Positions 6,822 to 12,718 of a DNA stretch of 12,800 nucleotides are shown piece after piece; the stretch's first letter is position 1; every line of letters begins with the position of its first letter. This DNA comes from an uncultured Lachnospiraceae bacterium. GTDB taxonomy: Bacteria > Bacillota > Clostridia > Lachnospirales > Lachnospiraceae. The stretch is taken from the NCBI GenBank assembly GCA_947178465.1, contig CAMWYL010000046.1:1-12800 (forward strand), given 5' to 3'. A program made the translations under genes and the position numbers. The notes beneath the pieces were generated by a model that was given only the letters and a program-made list of their open reading frames with translations, did no database searches and was not told where the DNA came from.

Positions 6822-7670
6822 TTATTCCGTAACAGCCTCTGCTGCCTTTGTCACATTCATTCCTTCCGGTTCTTCTGACGTTTCCTGCGGATAGAGCTTA
6901 TTCTTTACAGCCTCAATCAGCTCCTCTACCGTATCCGCCTGAAGCTTCTCATAGCGCTTCTCTTCTTCCTTCTTACGCGCATCCCGCCGTTCCTGAATAC
7001 GCTCCTCCTGTCTCTTCTCCGCAATCTTTTCCTGCTGTGCCTTTGCCCGTTCCGCGCTGCTCTTGGTCATATCCTGCATCAGCTTTACTGCATAGGAAAC
7101 CTTGCCGTCCTTGTCGATGGAGATGCTAAAGCCGGTAACCTTATCCGCGTCCTCACCAAGTCCCTGCTTAAACTGCTCGAATTTATCCCCTGCACCGCTG
7201 AGTACGTTCTCATACTCTGCTCTTACGTTCTCATCCGCAGCCATCTTCTCCAGAAGCTCCGGATTGATCAGTACGCTGTAATCCTTGGAGGTCTGCCTTG
7301 CGTAGTATTCCTCATCCTCGTCTGAAGACCACTCTGCTACCGTGAAGTTCATGTTGCCATATTTTTCTCTCAGCTCTGCCAGAAGCTTCTTGGCCGAATC
7401 GCTGAGCTGAATCCCCTCCTGAACGCCGTTTGCATCCAACGGCTTACGTGAGGTCTTATTGCTTGTCGGTCTGTCATAGCCCGCCTTTGCCACACGTGAC
7501 TGACCGCTCTCATAAGTATCCTTGTCGGCATTCGTCTGTCTTGTGTCAACGGACTCCTTGCTGCTTGCGGTTCTTGCCGCTACGTTCTTTGAAACGATAT
7601 CCTCGGTAATGCTGCCTGATTGATAAACGTTCGAATTTCCCACTAATGTACTGTAATTGATTCCATTCAT
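6822..7670 (-). CDS. DUF6033-like hypothetical protein
   Basis: A 282-residue soluble, highly charged protein with no signal peptide or membrane helix. Residues 1-85 are low-complexity and Ser/Thr/Asn-rich, probably disordered. Residues 88-200 look folded: LSDSAKKLLAELREKYGNM, then a strand, then DYSVLINPELLEKMAADE, and SISIDKDGKVSYAV at 182-195. Residues 203-258 are a long Glu/Lys/Arg/Gln helix, likely a coiled coil. The central part resembles, from memory, DUF6033 proteins of Lachnospiraceae; function unknown. The start has a modest ribosome site (AAAGG, about 11 bases upstream). It lies 108 bases after sigF on the same strand and has its own terminator at 6774-6800. Whether it is read from the spoIIA promoter or from its own is not decided by the sequence. 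Confidence 0.75.
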   Translation of the reverse strand: MNGINYSTLVGNSNVYQSGSITEDIVSKNVAARTASSKESVDTRQTNADKDTYESGQSRVAKAGYDRPTSNKTSRKPLDANGVQEGIQLSDSAKKLLAELREKYGNMNFTVAEWSSDEDEEYYARQTSKDYSVLINPELLEKMAADENVRAEYENVLSGAGDKFEQFKQGLGEDADKVTGFSISIDKDGKVSYAVKLMQDMTKSSAERAKAQQEKIAEKRQEERIQERRDARKKEEEKRYEKLQADTVEELIEAVKNKLYPQETSEEPEGMNVTKAAEAVTE

Positions 7671-7778
7671 TTTGATACCAACCTTTCTGTTTGTATAAAG
7701 CTACAACTGCTAAAAGATTTTATATGGCTTCCGTGCCACATATTTACATTTCTATTTTATTTATCGGCAGTTCTCTTC

Positions 7779-8501
7779 CTAAACTTTATACCCGACTGCT
7801 TCTTTTCTCATTTGTAACAGCACTTTCTTTTCCAGCCTGCTTACCTGAACCTGACTCATCCCCAATGCGTTCGCTACCTGCATCTGTGTCTGATTTTCAA
7901 AGAAGCGCAGCGTTATCAGTTTCCGCTCCCGCTCGTCCAGAATATCCAGCAACGACTCCAGAAAAAGCTTGTCCAATACCTCCTCGCTTTCCCCCTCACA
8001 GCCAAGCATATCCAACAGATAGATTTCACTTCCGTCCGTCTCATACATCGTCTTATAAATCGATTCCACCTCGCGTCCGGACCCCAGCGCCAGCACGACA
8101 TCCTCCACGGAAAGTTCCGACTCCGCGGCAAGCTCCGCAAGCGTCGGCTCCTGCCCCGTCCTTTGCCGGTAACGCTCCCGTATTCCACGCAGCCGGATCA
8201 GGTTTTCCTTAATCCCGCGGCTTACCTTTATCAAGCCGTCATCCCGCAGATAACGCTGTATCTCCCCCATGATCAACGGTACCGCGTATGTGGAAAAACA
8301 TACGCCGTAATCCGGGTCAAATTTGTCAATTGCCTTTAAAAGTCCTACAGAGCCTATCTGAAATAAATCCTCCGCTTCCGGTCCCCGTGACAGAAACCGC
8401 TTCATCACATGATGCACCAAGCCGGTATTCTTGTTGAACAGTATCTCCTTTGCCGCCTTTTCTCCCCCTTGTGCCCTCCGGAAAAGCTCTCTGTCCTCCA
8501 T
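7779..8501 (-). CDS. sigF: RNA polymerase sporulation sigma factor SigF
   Basis: A 240-residue sigma-70 family factor of the SigB/F/G group. Region 2 is at about 44-90 (DLFQIGSVGLLKAIDKFDP, then FSTYAVPLIMGEIQRYLRDD), region 3 is about 92-150, and region 4 with its helix-turn-helix is about 195-232 (QMQVANALGMSQVQVSRLEK). SigF directs early forespore genes after the septum forms. SigG is close in sequence; the position straight after spoIIAA and spoIIAB decides for SigF (spoIIAC). It starts 3 bases after the spoIIAB stop, with GGAAGGC inside the end of spoIIAB as ribosome site, so it is coupled. Downstream is only a weak hairpin (about 7722-7743), so read-through into the next gene is possible. 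Confidence 0.95.
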   Translation of the reverse strand: MEDRELFRRAQGGEKAAKEILFNKNTGLVHHVMKRFLSRGPEAEDLFQIGSVGLLKAIDKFDPDYGVCFSTYAVPLIMGEIQRYLRDDGLIKVSRGIKENLIRLRGIRERYRQRTGQEPTLAELAAESELSVEDVVLALGSGREVESIYKTMYETDGSEIYLLDMLGCEGESEEVLDKLFLESLLDILDERERKLITLRFFENQTQMQVANALGMSQVQVSRLEKKVLLQMRKEAVGYKV

Positions 8502-8504
8502 ACG

Positions 8505-8993
8505 CTACAGCCTTCCGTCACTGTTCCATACTGCTGCCTGCAATATGGGCTGTGTTCCCTCGCCGCAATGCTCAAAGGACTTCCACATATGTACCTTGGT
8601 TCCTTCTCCAGGAACGCTCTCAACCTCTATCCGGTCCATGAAGGCCTCCATAAAAGCAAAGCCCATGCCCGAGCGTTCATTCTCTGAGCCGGTAGTAAAC
8701 AACGGCTGCATCGCCTGCTCCACATCCGCGATCCCGACACCCGTGTCACAAATATGCACCTCCAGAACGCCGTTCTCACTTAAGGCGGCCTGCATCACGA
8801 CCTTCCCGCCCTTCTCCTCGTATCCGTGAATAATTGCGTTTGTCACTGCCTCCGATACTGCCGTTCGCACATCTTCAAGCTGTTCCACGGTCGGATCAAG
8901 CCTTGCCAGAAACGCTGCGATCACGACTCGCGCAAGTCCCTCATTCTCCGATATCGCATCAAATTCCATGTAGATCTCATTCCTTCTATTCAT
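8505..8993 (-). CDS. spoIIAB: Anti-sigma F factor and serine kinase SpoIIAB
   Basis: A 162-residue GHKL-type ATP-binding protein. The N box is SEAVTNAIIHGY with E48 and N52, the G1 box DTGVGI begins at D83, the G2 box SGMGFAFM at 108-115, and GEGTKV at 129-134. It binds SigF and keeps it inactive in the predivisional and mother cells, and it phosphorylates SpoIIAA using ATP. The ATG at 8993 is chosen because it follows AAGGAGAAGGAG and gives the usual length near 145-160; the frame is open further upstream but only across the end of spoIIAA. The C terminus after residue 140 is about 15 residues longer than I expect for the family and looks unstructured. Twenty-three bases separate it from spoIIAA. 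Confidence 0.95.
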   Translation of the reverse strand: MNRRNEIYMEFDAISENEGLARVVIAAFLARLDPTVEQLEDVRTAVSEAVTNAIIHGYEEKGGKVVMQAALSENGVLEVHICDTGVGIADVEQAMQPLFTTGSENERSGMGFAFMEAFMDRIEVESVPGEGTKVHMWKSFEHCGEGTQPILQAAVWNSDGRL

Positions 8994-9016
8994 TGCACTC
9001 CTTCTCCTTTCCCTTC

Positions 9017-9346
9017 TCACGTCAAGACCTCTATTATCGCAGACATTCCCGAGGTCTTGAGCAGCCGGCGCACCCTGTCGCTTGTATTGATGGCATAGAC
9101 CTTCCCGCCAAAGCACGATATTTTCCTATAGCGCCCGATAATAATACCGATTCCGGAACTGTCCATAAAGGTCGTGTCCTCGAAGTCAAAGACAATATTC
9201 CGAACCTTGTCATCCATAATCAGCCTGTCTGCACTCTCCCGTATCCCCGCCGCTCCGTGATGGTCCACCTCGCGCGGCATTCTGATGCATAAATAATTGT
9301 CGATGATTGCAAAATCCTCAAGCCTCTGTTTCATATTAATAGCCAT
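9017..9346 (-). CDS. spoIIAA: Anti-sigma F factor antagonist SpoIIAA
   Basis: A 109-residue STAS-domain protein. The motif FMDSSGIGIIIGRY holds S63, equivalent to the serine (S58 in B. subtilis) phosphorylated by SpoIIAB and dephosphorylated by SpoIIE. The segment VDHH near 27-30 also matches the family. Unphosphorylated SpoIIAA binds SpoIIAB and frees SigF in the forespore. The start at 9346 follows GAAAGGAGC by one base, unusually tight; a second in-frame ATG at 9334 would sit about 13 bases from it and give a 105-residue product. It is the first gene of spoIIAA-spoIIAB-sigF. Confidence 0.95.
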   Translation of the reverse strand: MAINMKQRLEDFAIIDNYLCIRMPREVDHHGAAGIRESADRLIMDDKVRNIVFDFEDTTFMDSSGIGIIIGRYRKISCFGGKVYAINTSDRVRRLLKTSGMSAIIEVLT

Positions 9347-9365
9347 GCTCCTTTCTCAACCTGCG

Positions 9366-9388
9366 AATTTGTGCCCCAAGCACATATT
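9366..9388. other. Leader hairpin 1 of spoIIA
   Basis: AATTTGTGC (9366-9374) and GCACATATT (9380-9388) form a 9-bp stem with one mismatch and a 5-base loop. It lies about 10 bases upstream of the spoIIAA ribosome site in the minus-strand transcript. Only three bases separate it from the next hairpin. Confidence 0.55.
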
Positions 9389-9391
9389 TGC

Positions 9392-9415
9392 GTGTGAAAA
9401 ATTCATTTTTCACAC
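9392..9415. other. Leader hairpin 2 of spoIIA, perfect 10-bp palindrome
   Basis: GTGTGAAAAA (9392-9401) and TTTTTCACAC (9406-9415) are perfect inverted copies around a 4-base loop. In the minus-strand RNA the stem is followed by GCAAATATG, without a terminal U-run, so it is not a normal terminator. It could be an RNA hairpin in the 5' untranslated region or a DNA operator. Confidence 0.65.
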
Positions 9416-9454
9416 TATCTCCATTTCCGCGCACGTTCTTTACGCAACGCATTC

Positions 9455-9482
9455 TGAATACGCATAACAAACTTTGTGTCAA
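9455..9482 (-). promoter_or_regulatory. Possible promoter of spoIIA
   Basis: On the minus strand a consensus TTGACA (9482-9477) is followed after 16 bases by TATTCA (9460-9455), a poor -10. It lies about 110 bases before the spoIIAA start. In Bacillus this operon uses SigH and Spo0A. I found no AGGA...GAAT pair at SigH spacing, and only a one-off TGACGAT (9508-9502) that loosely resembles a Spo0A box (TGNCGAA). The call rests on the -35 alone. Confidence 0.3.
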
Positions 9483-9499
9483 GTGCGCGCAGACACAAA
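9473..9499. repeat. 8-bp inverted repeat over the candidate spoIIA -35
   Basis: TTTGTGTC (9473-9480) and GACACAAA (9492-9499) are exact inverted copies with an 11-base spacer. The first copy overlaps TTGACA of the candidate promoter. It has the size and symmetry of a dimer-binding operator. Related TTTGTGC halves occur at 9368-9374 (plus) and 9588-9594 (minus). Confidence 0.5.
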
Positions 9500-9512
9500 T
9501 CGTCATTTCTGC

Positions 9513-9556
9513 AAAAGAAAAAGAGAACCTGCCGATTTTCGGCCTGTCCTCTTTTG
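9513..9556 (-). terminator. Rho-independent terminator after the folC-TPR operon
   Basis: On the minus strand AGAGGA...GCCGA pairs with TCGGC...TTCTCT across an internal loop, followed by TTTTTCTTTT. The inner GCCGA/TCGGC stem (9531-9543) has a 3-base loop. It is the first terminator after the TPR gene stop at 9717, which leaves a structured 3' untranslated region of about 160-200 bases. It precedes the spoIIA control region. A short CTTTTG on the plus side could make it weakly two-way. Confidence 0.7.
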
Positions 9557-9572
9557 TATTGGCTAACCCCCA

Positions 9573-9590
9573 TGCTGCTTCCCGGCAGCA
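9573..9590. repeat. 6-bp hairpin
   Basis: TGCTGC (9573-9578) and GCAGCA (9585-9590) pair around a 6-base loop. It lies between the palindromic element at 9605-9718 and the terminator, so it would be part of the same 3' untranslated RNA. Confidence 0.5.
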
Positions 9591-9604
9591 CAAATCATTA
9601 ATGG

Positions 9605-9632
9605 GAAGAACGCCGTATTTTAGGCGTTCTTC
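9605..9632. repeat. Perfect 10-bp hairpin next to the cloverleaf
   Basis: GAAGAACGCC (9605-9614) and GGCGTTCTTC (9623-9632) are perfect inverted copies around an 8-base loop. The hairpin directly abuts the larger palindrome that starts at 9633, with no base between. No U-run follows on either strand, so it is not a typical terminator. Confidence 0.8.
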
Positions 9633-9718
9633 AGTGTGGAACTTAGAACTTCTTAGCGAAACGCCCACTGGCGTGAGCAAAGCATCGCTCTGCGATGCTT
9701 AGAAGTTCTTTCCACACT
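9633..9718. other. Cloverleaf-like palindromic element (structured RNA or dispersed repeat)
   Basis: The outer arms AGTGTGGAA (9633-9641) and TTCCACACT (9710-9718) pair perfectly. The stem resumes after a small internal loop as GAACTTCT (9646-9653) with AGAAGTTC (9701-9708). Inside this 17-bp outer stem are two further perfect hairpins: ACGCC/GGCGT (9661-9674, 4-base loop) and AAGCATCGC/GCGATGCTT (9680-9700, 3-base loop). The whole is a three-way junction. The last arm overlaps the TPR gene stop codon. It is not a tRNA: the length is similar but no tRNA arms or CCA end match. A dispersed palindromic repeat, a structured small RNA or an RNA-processing element are all possible. The fold is read by eye. 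Confidence 0.7.
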
Positions 9719-11108
9719 ACTCACCCCTGATTTCTTTTATATAGTTTGCGGATTTCCTTGCCTTCTCCGTATTCGGAAACTGCTCCACCACCTGCTCGTA
9801 AATCGGTATCGCAAGGCTTGTGTTGCCGCTTCTGTTATAGGCGTTCCCCAGGTTGTAGAGTGCCTCCCCGTCGTCGGGGGCATACTCCACCGCACGCTCC
9901 AAATTCTCTATCGCCACGTCATAATCCTCCGCGCGCAGCGCATCAGAGCCGGCATCATAGCTTTTCTTTGCCACTGTTTCCGCGATTTCATTCTTAATGG
10001 TATAGTAAAGATTCCGGAAGCTCTCCGTTGCCTCCTGTTCCAGATATACCCTGTCAATAAGCGCCAGTGTCTCCGCGATCTCCATCTCCGAACCATCGTC
10101 CTGAAGATGCAGCAGCGCCGCCTCTATCAAATCTGTATCCGCCTGAAGCGCACTGCCGGTTCCACGCGCGGCGTTCAGACTGTCAGAAAGATCCTCCTTC
10201 TCCCGCATCAACGCTTCTATTTGCGCGTTTAGTCCATCCGCTTCCACCGTCTTCTCGTCAAGCAACTCGCTTACCTCGGCAAAGCGCACATTCGCATCCT
10301 CCTGCGCCTGCCTGATACGCGCCGGAAGCACAAGAAAATATGCGATGCCAACGCCGAGCACTACACCGATAACAATATTCATCACCGCCTGCAGACCCGC
10401 GGTCTCCTTCTTCCCGGCAGGCTGAATCACCGTATCATTCCCGCTCTTATATACAATTGCTTCCTTTTTCTTCTTTCCGTGCTCTTCCTCTGAGGGCTGC
10501 ATTTCCTCTACTTCCTTCAGATAACGGAGCGTCGTTGTGTTGTTGGCGTCTATCCGCAGCGCGCGCGTAAGCTCTTTTCTCGCCCGCTCCCACTCCTGCG
10601 TGTTGATATACAGAAGAGCCAGCAGCTGGCGCGCCTCAAGGAACTTCGGATTCATGGAAATTACCTTTTTCAACTGTATAATAGCCAGATCCGTACTGTC
10701 CTGCTGACAATAGGCCAGAGCCATATTATATTTCTTGATCGTCTGGTTAAAGCTGTCCAAACGCCCGGGGTTCTCCTGCAAGACACGAATATAATCATCC
10801 GCAATATTTTTCTCGGGCCGGATGTTCTTGCTGATAACCCACTCACTCAGTGCGGCCACAACCTCCCCGCGCTCAAAATATACAAGCCCCAACAGATTGC
10901 GCGCTTCCACATGATCCCTGTTAAGCTTCAGGCACTGCTTCAGACATGTGATTGCACCTGACAGATCCCTTACTGTCGCTTTATCAAGCGCATCGTTATA
11001 TAAACGGTTCGCGGTGTAGATGATCTTCTTATATAATCCGACATCCACGCCACAGCTCGTACAAAAATTCTTCTCCGATAAAGGACGTCCACATTTATAG
11101 CAATTCAT
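9717..11108 (-). CDS. Zinc-ribbon, TPR and coiled-coil membrane protein
   Basis: A 463-residue protein with a clear modular plan. An N-terminal zinc ribbon has C3, C6, C16 and C19 (CYKCGRPL...FCTSCG). TPR-like helical pairs run from about 30 to 200. A charged linker at 205-238 leads to one membrane helix at about 241-262. A predicted coiled coil follows at about 265-315, then a second TPR group at about 380-455 (AIENLERAVEYAPDDGEALY). There is no signal peptide, so the ribbon and first TPRs are predicted cytoplasmic and the C-terminal TPRs outside. TPRs are protein-binding scaffolds; partners are unknown. The start is 2 bases after the small upstream gene's stop, with GAGGAG in that gene's end. 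It resembles Lachnospiraceae tetratricopeptide proteins but I recognise no named family. Confidence 0.85.
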   Translation of the reverse strand: MNCYKCGRPLSEKNFCTSCGVDVGLYKKIIYTANRLYNDALDKATVRDLSGAITCLKQCLKLNRDHVEARNLLGLVYFERGEVVAALSEWVISKNIRPEKNIADDYIRVLQENPGRLDSFNQTIKKYNMALAYCQQDSTDLAIIQLKKVISMNPKFLEARQLLALLYINTQEWERARKELTRALRIDANNTTTLRYLKEVEEMQPSEEEHGKKKKEAIVYKSGNDTVIQPAGKKETAGLQAVMNIVIGVVLGVGIAYFLVLPARIRQAQEDANVRFAEVSELLDEKTVEADGLNAQIEALMREKEDLSDSLNAARGTGSALQADTDLIEAALLHLQDDGSEMEIAETLALIDRVYLEQEATESFRNLYYTIKNEIAETVAKKSYDAGSDALRAEDYDVAIENLERAVEYAPDDGEALYNLGNAYNRSGNTSLAIPIYEQVVEQFPNTEKARKSANYIKEIRGE

Positions 11109-11110
11109 TC

Positions 11111-11260
11111 TCAGTTCCCCAGCTCCTCTTTTGCATCCTTCACTACCCGCACCAACACATCAACCATATCCGTCAGATCCTGATGCTTTATCGTCCGCTC
11201 TGCCTCCTCTACTTCAAGACTGGGATGGAACTTCTTTAGCTCTTCCTCAAAATTTATCAT
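11111..11260 (-). CDS. Small acidic protein (49 residues), unknown function
   Basis: A short open frame with an excellent ribosome site (AGGAGGAAAGA before the ATG at 11260). It overlaps the last 14 bases of folC and ends 2 bases before the TPR gene start, so it is translationally nested in the operon. The product begins MINFEEELKKF and is rich in Glu, Asp, Lys and Val. It would form one or two amphipathic helices and has no cysteine, signal peptide or membrane helix. I recognise no family. The tight packing and the ribosome site argue that it is expressed; it may work with the TPR protein, but that is inference from position. Confidence 0.75.
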   Translation of the reverse strand: MINFEEELKKFHPSLEVEEAERTIKHQDLTDMVDVLVRVVKDAKEELGN

Positions 11261-12590
11261 TCTTTCCTCCTAAAAGGTCCTCAACCAAACCTGCCAAATA
11301 TAAAGAACCGACAATGTATATAACCCCTTTTTCTCCCCTGTTCGCCAATGCAAAGCCGATCGCGTCCTCAATCTGTGCAAAGGCATGTACATATTTGTCG
11401 GTATGAATCCGAAACTGCTTCTCAAGCTCCGCCAAATCAGCGCCCCGCTCCCCCGGGATACGTGTGATCACAAAATCCGTCACCGGAGCAAGGCCGCAGA
11501 GCCTGTCTATCATATTGTCATATCTCTTATCCTTCACTGCGGAAAAGATAAGAAAACACTTCTTTCCGTCAAAATCCATCTCACAATTGTCAGTTACCGA
11601 ACGGACAAACGCCTCCACGCCATCCTCATTGTGCGCGCCGTCGATATAGACATCCGGCATAATCTCCTCCATGCGTCCGCGCCAGTGCATATTCCGAACG
11701 CCCTCTTTAATGGAAGAAGCCGTTATCCGTTCCAAGCCACGGCCGTGAAGCACCTCACACGCTCTGATTGCGATTGCGGCGTTCTCCGCCTGATAGGCTG
11801 CACAGCTTCCTGCCACAAGTCTACCATAATCATAATACCGACTGCACACGGAAAAATCAATGAATTTTTTCCGAATTTCATTTATTTTGTAGTCTTTTTT
11901 TGATACTACATGACAAATACTGCCGCATTTCGCTGCCTTCTCCTTCAAAACGACAGTTGCCTCACTTTTCCCGTCCCAAAATACGACAGGCACACCGGGC
12001 TTTATGATTCCCGCCTTTTCCCCCGCAATCTCCCCCAGCGAGCTGCCCAGATATTCCATATGGTCAAAGCCGATTTCCGTAATAACACTGAGCACAGGCG
12101 CCTTCACCACGTTCGTTGTATCCAGACGCCCGCCAAGCCCCGTCTCCAATATCGTTACCTCGACCCGCGCCTCTGCAAAAACAGAAATCCCGATAAAAAA
12201 CAGGCGTTCAAAATAGGAAGGGCGGTAGTCGTTCCCCTCTCCAATATAGTCAATGATCCGGTTCTCCAGCCGGTTAAACGCCTCCAGAAACACCTTCTCC
12301 GAAACCGGCCTGCCGTCCAGGCAGATGCGCTCTCGCGTCGTGATCAGATGCGGCGAGACAAACATCCCCACATGATACCCGCTCTCGATGCACACCTGTT
12401 GCAAAAACGCGCATACGGAGCCTTTTCCGTTTGTACCTGCCACATGAATTATCTTTCCAAGACACTCCTCCGCAAAATACCGCCGGTAAAATCGCTCCGT
12501 AGCCTCCGGCGGATTCTTTTTCGTAAACCACGGCACCTTTTCCAGAAAGGCCTCTGCCTCGACATAGCTCTCCACCATTCTCTCTTCCAT
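11247..12590 (-). CDS. folC: Folylpolyglutamate synthase / dihydrofolate synthase
   Basis: A 447-residue Mur-ligase family enzyme that adds glutamate to folates (and in many bacteria also makes dihydrofolate from dihydropteroate) using ATP in the cytoplasm. Landmarks: P-loop GTNGKGS at 52-58, SPHLITTRERI, the signature ETGLGGRLDTTNVV, EIGFDHMEYLG, the AGEKAGIIKPGVPVV segment, and DGAHNEDG at the start of the C-terminal domain. The chosen ATG at 12590 follows GAGGAGGAGC closely. An in-frame TTG at 12602 lies inside that ribosome site and is unlikely; ATG at 12578 is a second option. A strong terminator lies upstream at 12663-12694, so a promoter is expected in 12603-12662, but I see only a lone CATACT there. 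The end overlaps the 49-residue gene by 14 bases. Confidence 0.95.
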   Translation of the reverse strand: MEERMVESYVEAEAFLEKVPWFTKKNPPEATERFYRRYFAEECLGKIIHVAGTNGKGSVCAFLQQVCIESGYHVGMFVSPHLITTRERICLDGRPVSEKVFLEAFNRLENRIIDYIGEGNDYRPSYFERLFFIGISVFAEARVEVTILETGLGGRLDTTNVVKAPVLSVITEIGFDHMEYLGSSLGEIAGEKAGIIKPGVPVVFWDGKSEATVVLKEKAAKCGSICHVVSKKDYKINEIRKKFIDFSVCSRYYDYGRLVAGSCAAYQAENAAIAIRACEVLHGRGLERITASSIKEGVRNMHWRGRMEEIMPDVYIDGAHNEDGVEAFVRSVTDNCEMDFDGKKCFLIFSAVKDKRYDNMIDRLCGLAPVTDFVITRIPGERGADLAELEKQFRIHTDKYVHAFAQIEDAIGFALANRGEKGVIYIVGSLYLAGLVEDLLGGKNDKF

Positions 12591-12662
12591 GCTCCTCCTC
12601 AATCAAGTATGGAAAATCACTTTTTCCCTACCCGCCATGTGGAATCTTATGCATCCCCGTGC

Positions 12663-12694
12663 AAAAAAAGGTTCGCAACGGCCCTTGCGAACCT
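12663..12694 (-). terminator. Rho-independent terminator of the upstream gene
   Basis: On the minus strand AGGTTCGCAA and TTGCGAACCT form a perfect 10-bp stem with a 6-base loop (GGGCCG), followed by a run of T (12669-12663). It lies 24 bases after the stop codon at 12719 and separates that gene from folC. Confidence 0.92.
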
Positions 12695-12702
12695 TGCGAA
12701 CC
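12685..12702. repeat. 9-base tandem duplication of a terminator arm
   Basis: TTGCGAACC occurs at 12685-12693 and again, directly adjacent, at 12694-12702. The first copy is an arm of the terminator at 12663-12694; the second could pair with the same partner and make a longer-looped alternative hairpin. Confidence 0.8.
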
Positions 12703-12718
12703 CCGCTTCCTTTCAAGC

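Noticed and set aside
7722..7743. Hairpin (TGGC/GCCA with AT extension) after sigF as a terminator
   Set aside because: The core stem is only 4 bp, the extension has a bulge, and the following tract is not U-rich on either strand.
9393..9440. SigH promoter for spoIIA (GGA...GAAT pairs)
   Set aside because: GAAT is present inside the palindrome at 9392-9415, but the GGA triplets upstream are about 15 or 21 bases away rather than the 17-18 expected, and the AGGA core is not matched.
9336..9680. Minus-strand open frame of 114 codons in the gap before spoIIAA
   Set aside because: It runs through the hairpins, terminator and promoter region, overlaps the spoIIAA start out of frame, lacks a ribosome site and resembles no known protein.
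9633..9718. tRNA or tRNA-like gene at the cloverleaf
   Set aside because: It has a junction and similar length, but only two inner arms, a 17-bp interrupted outer stem and no T-arm, anticodon-arm or CCA pattern.
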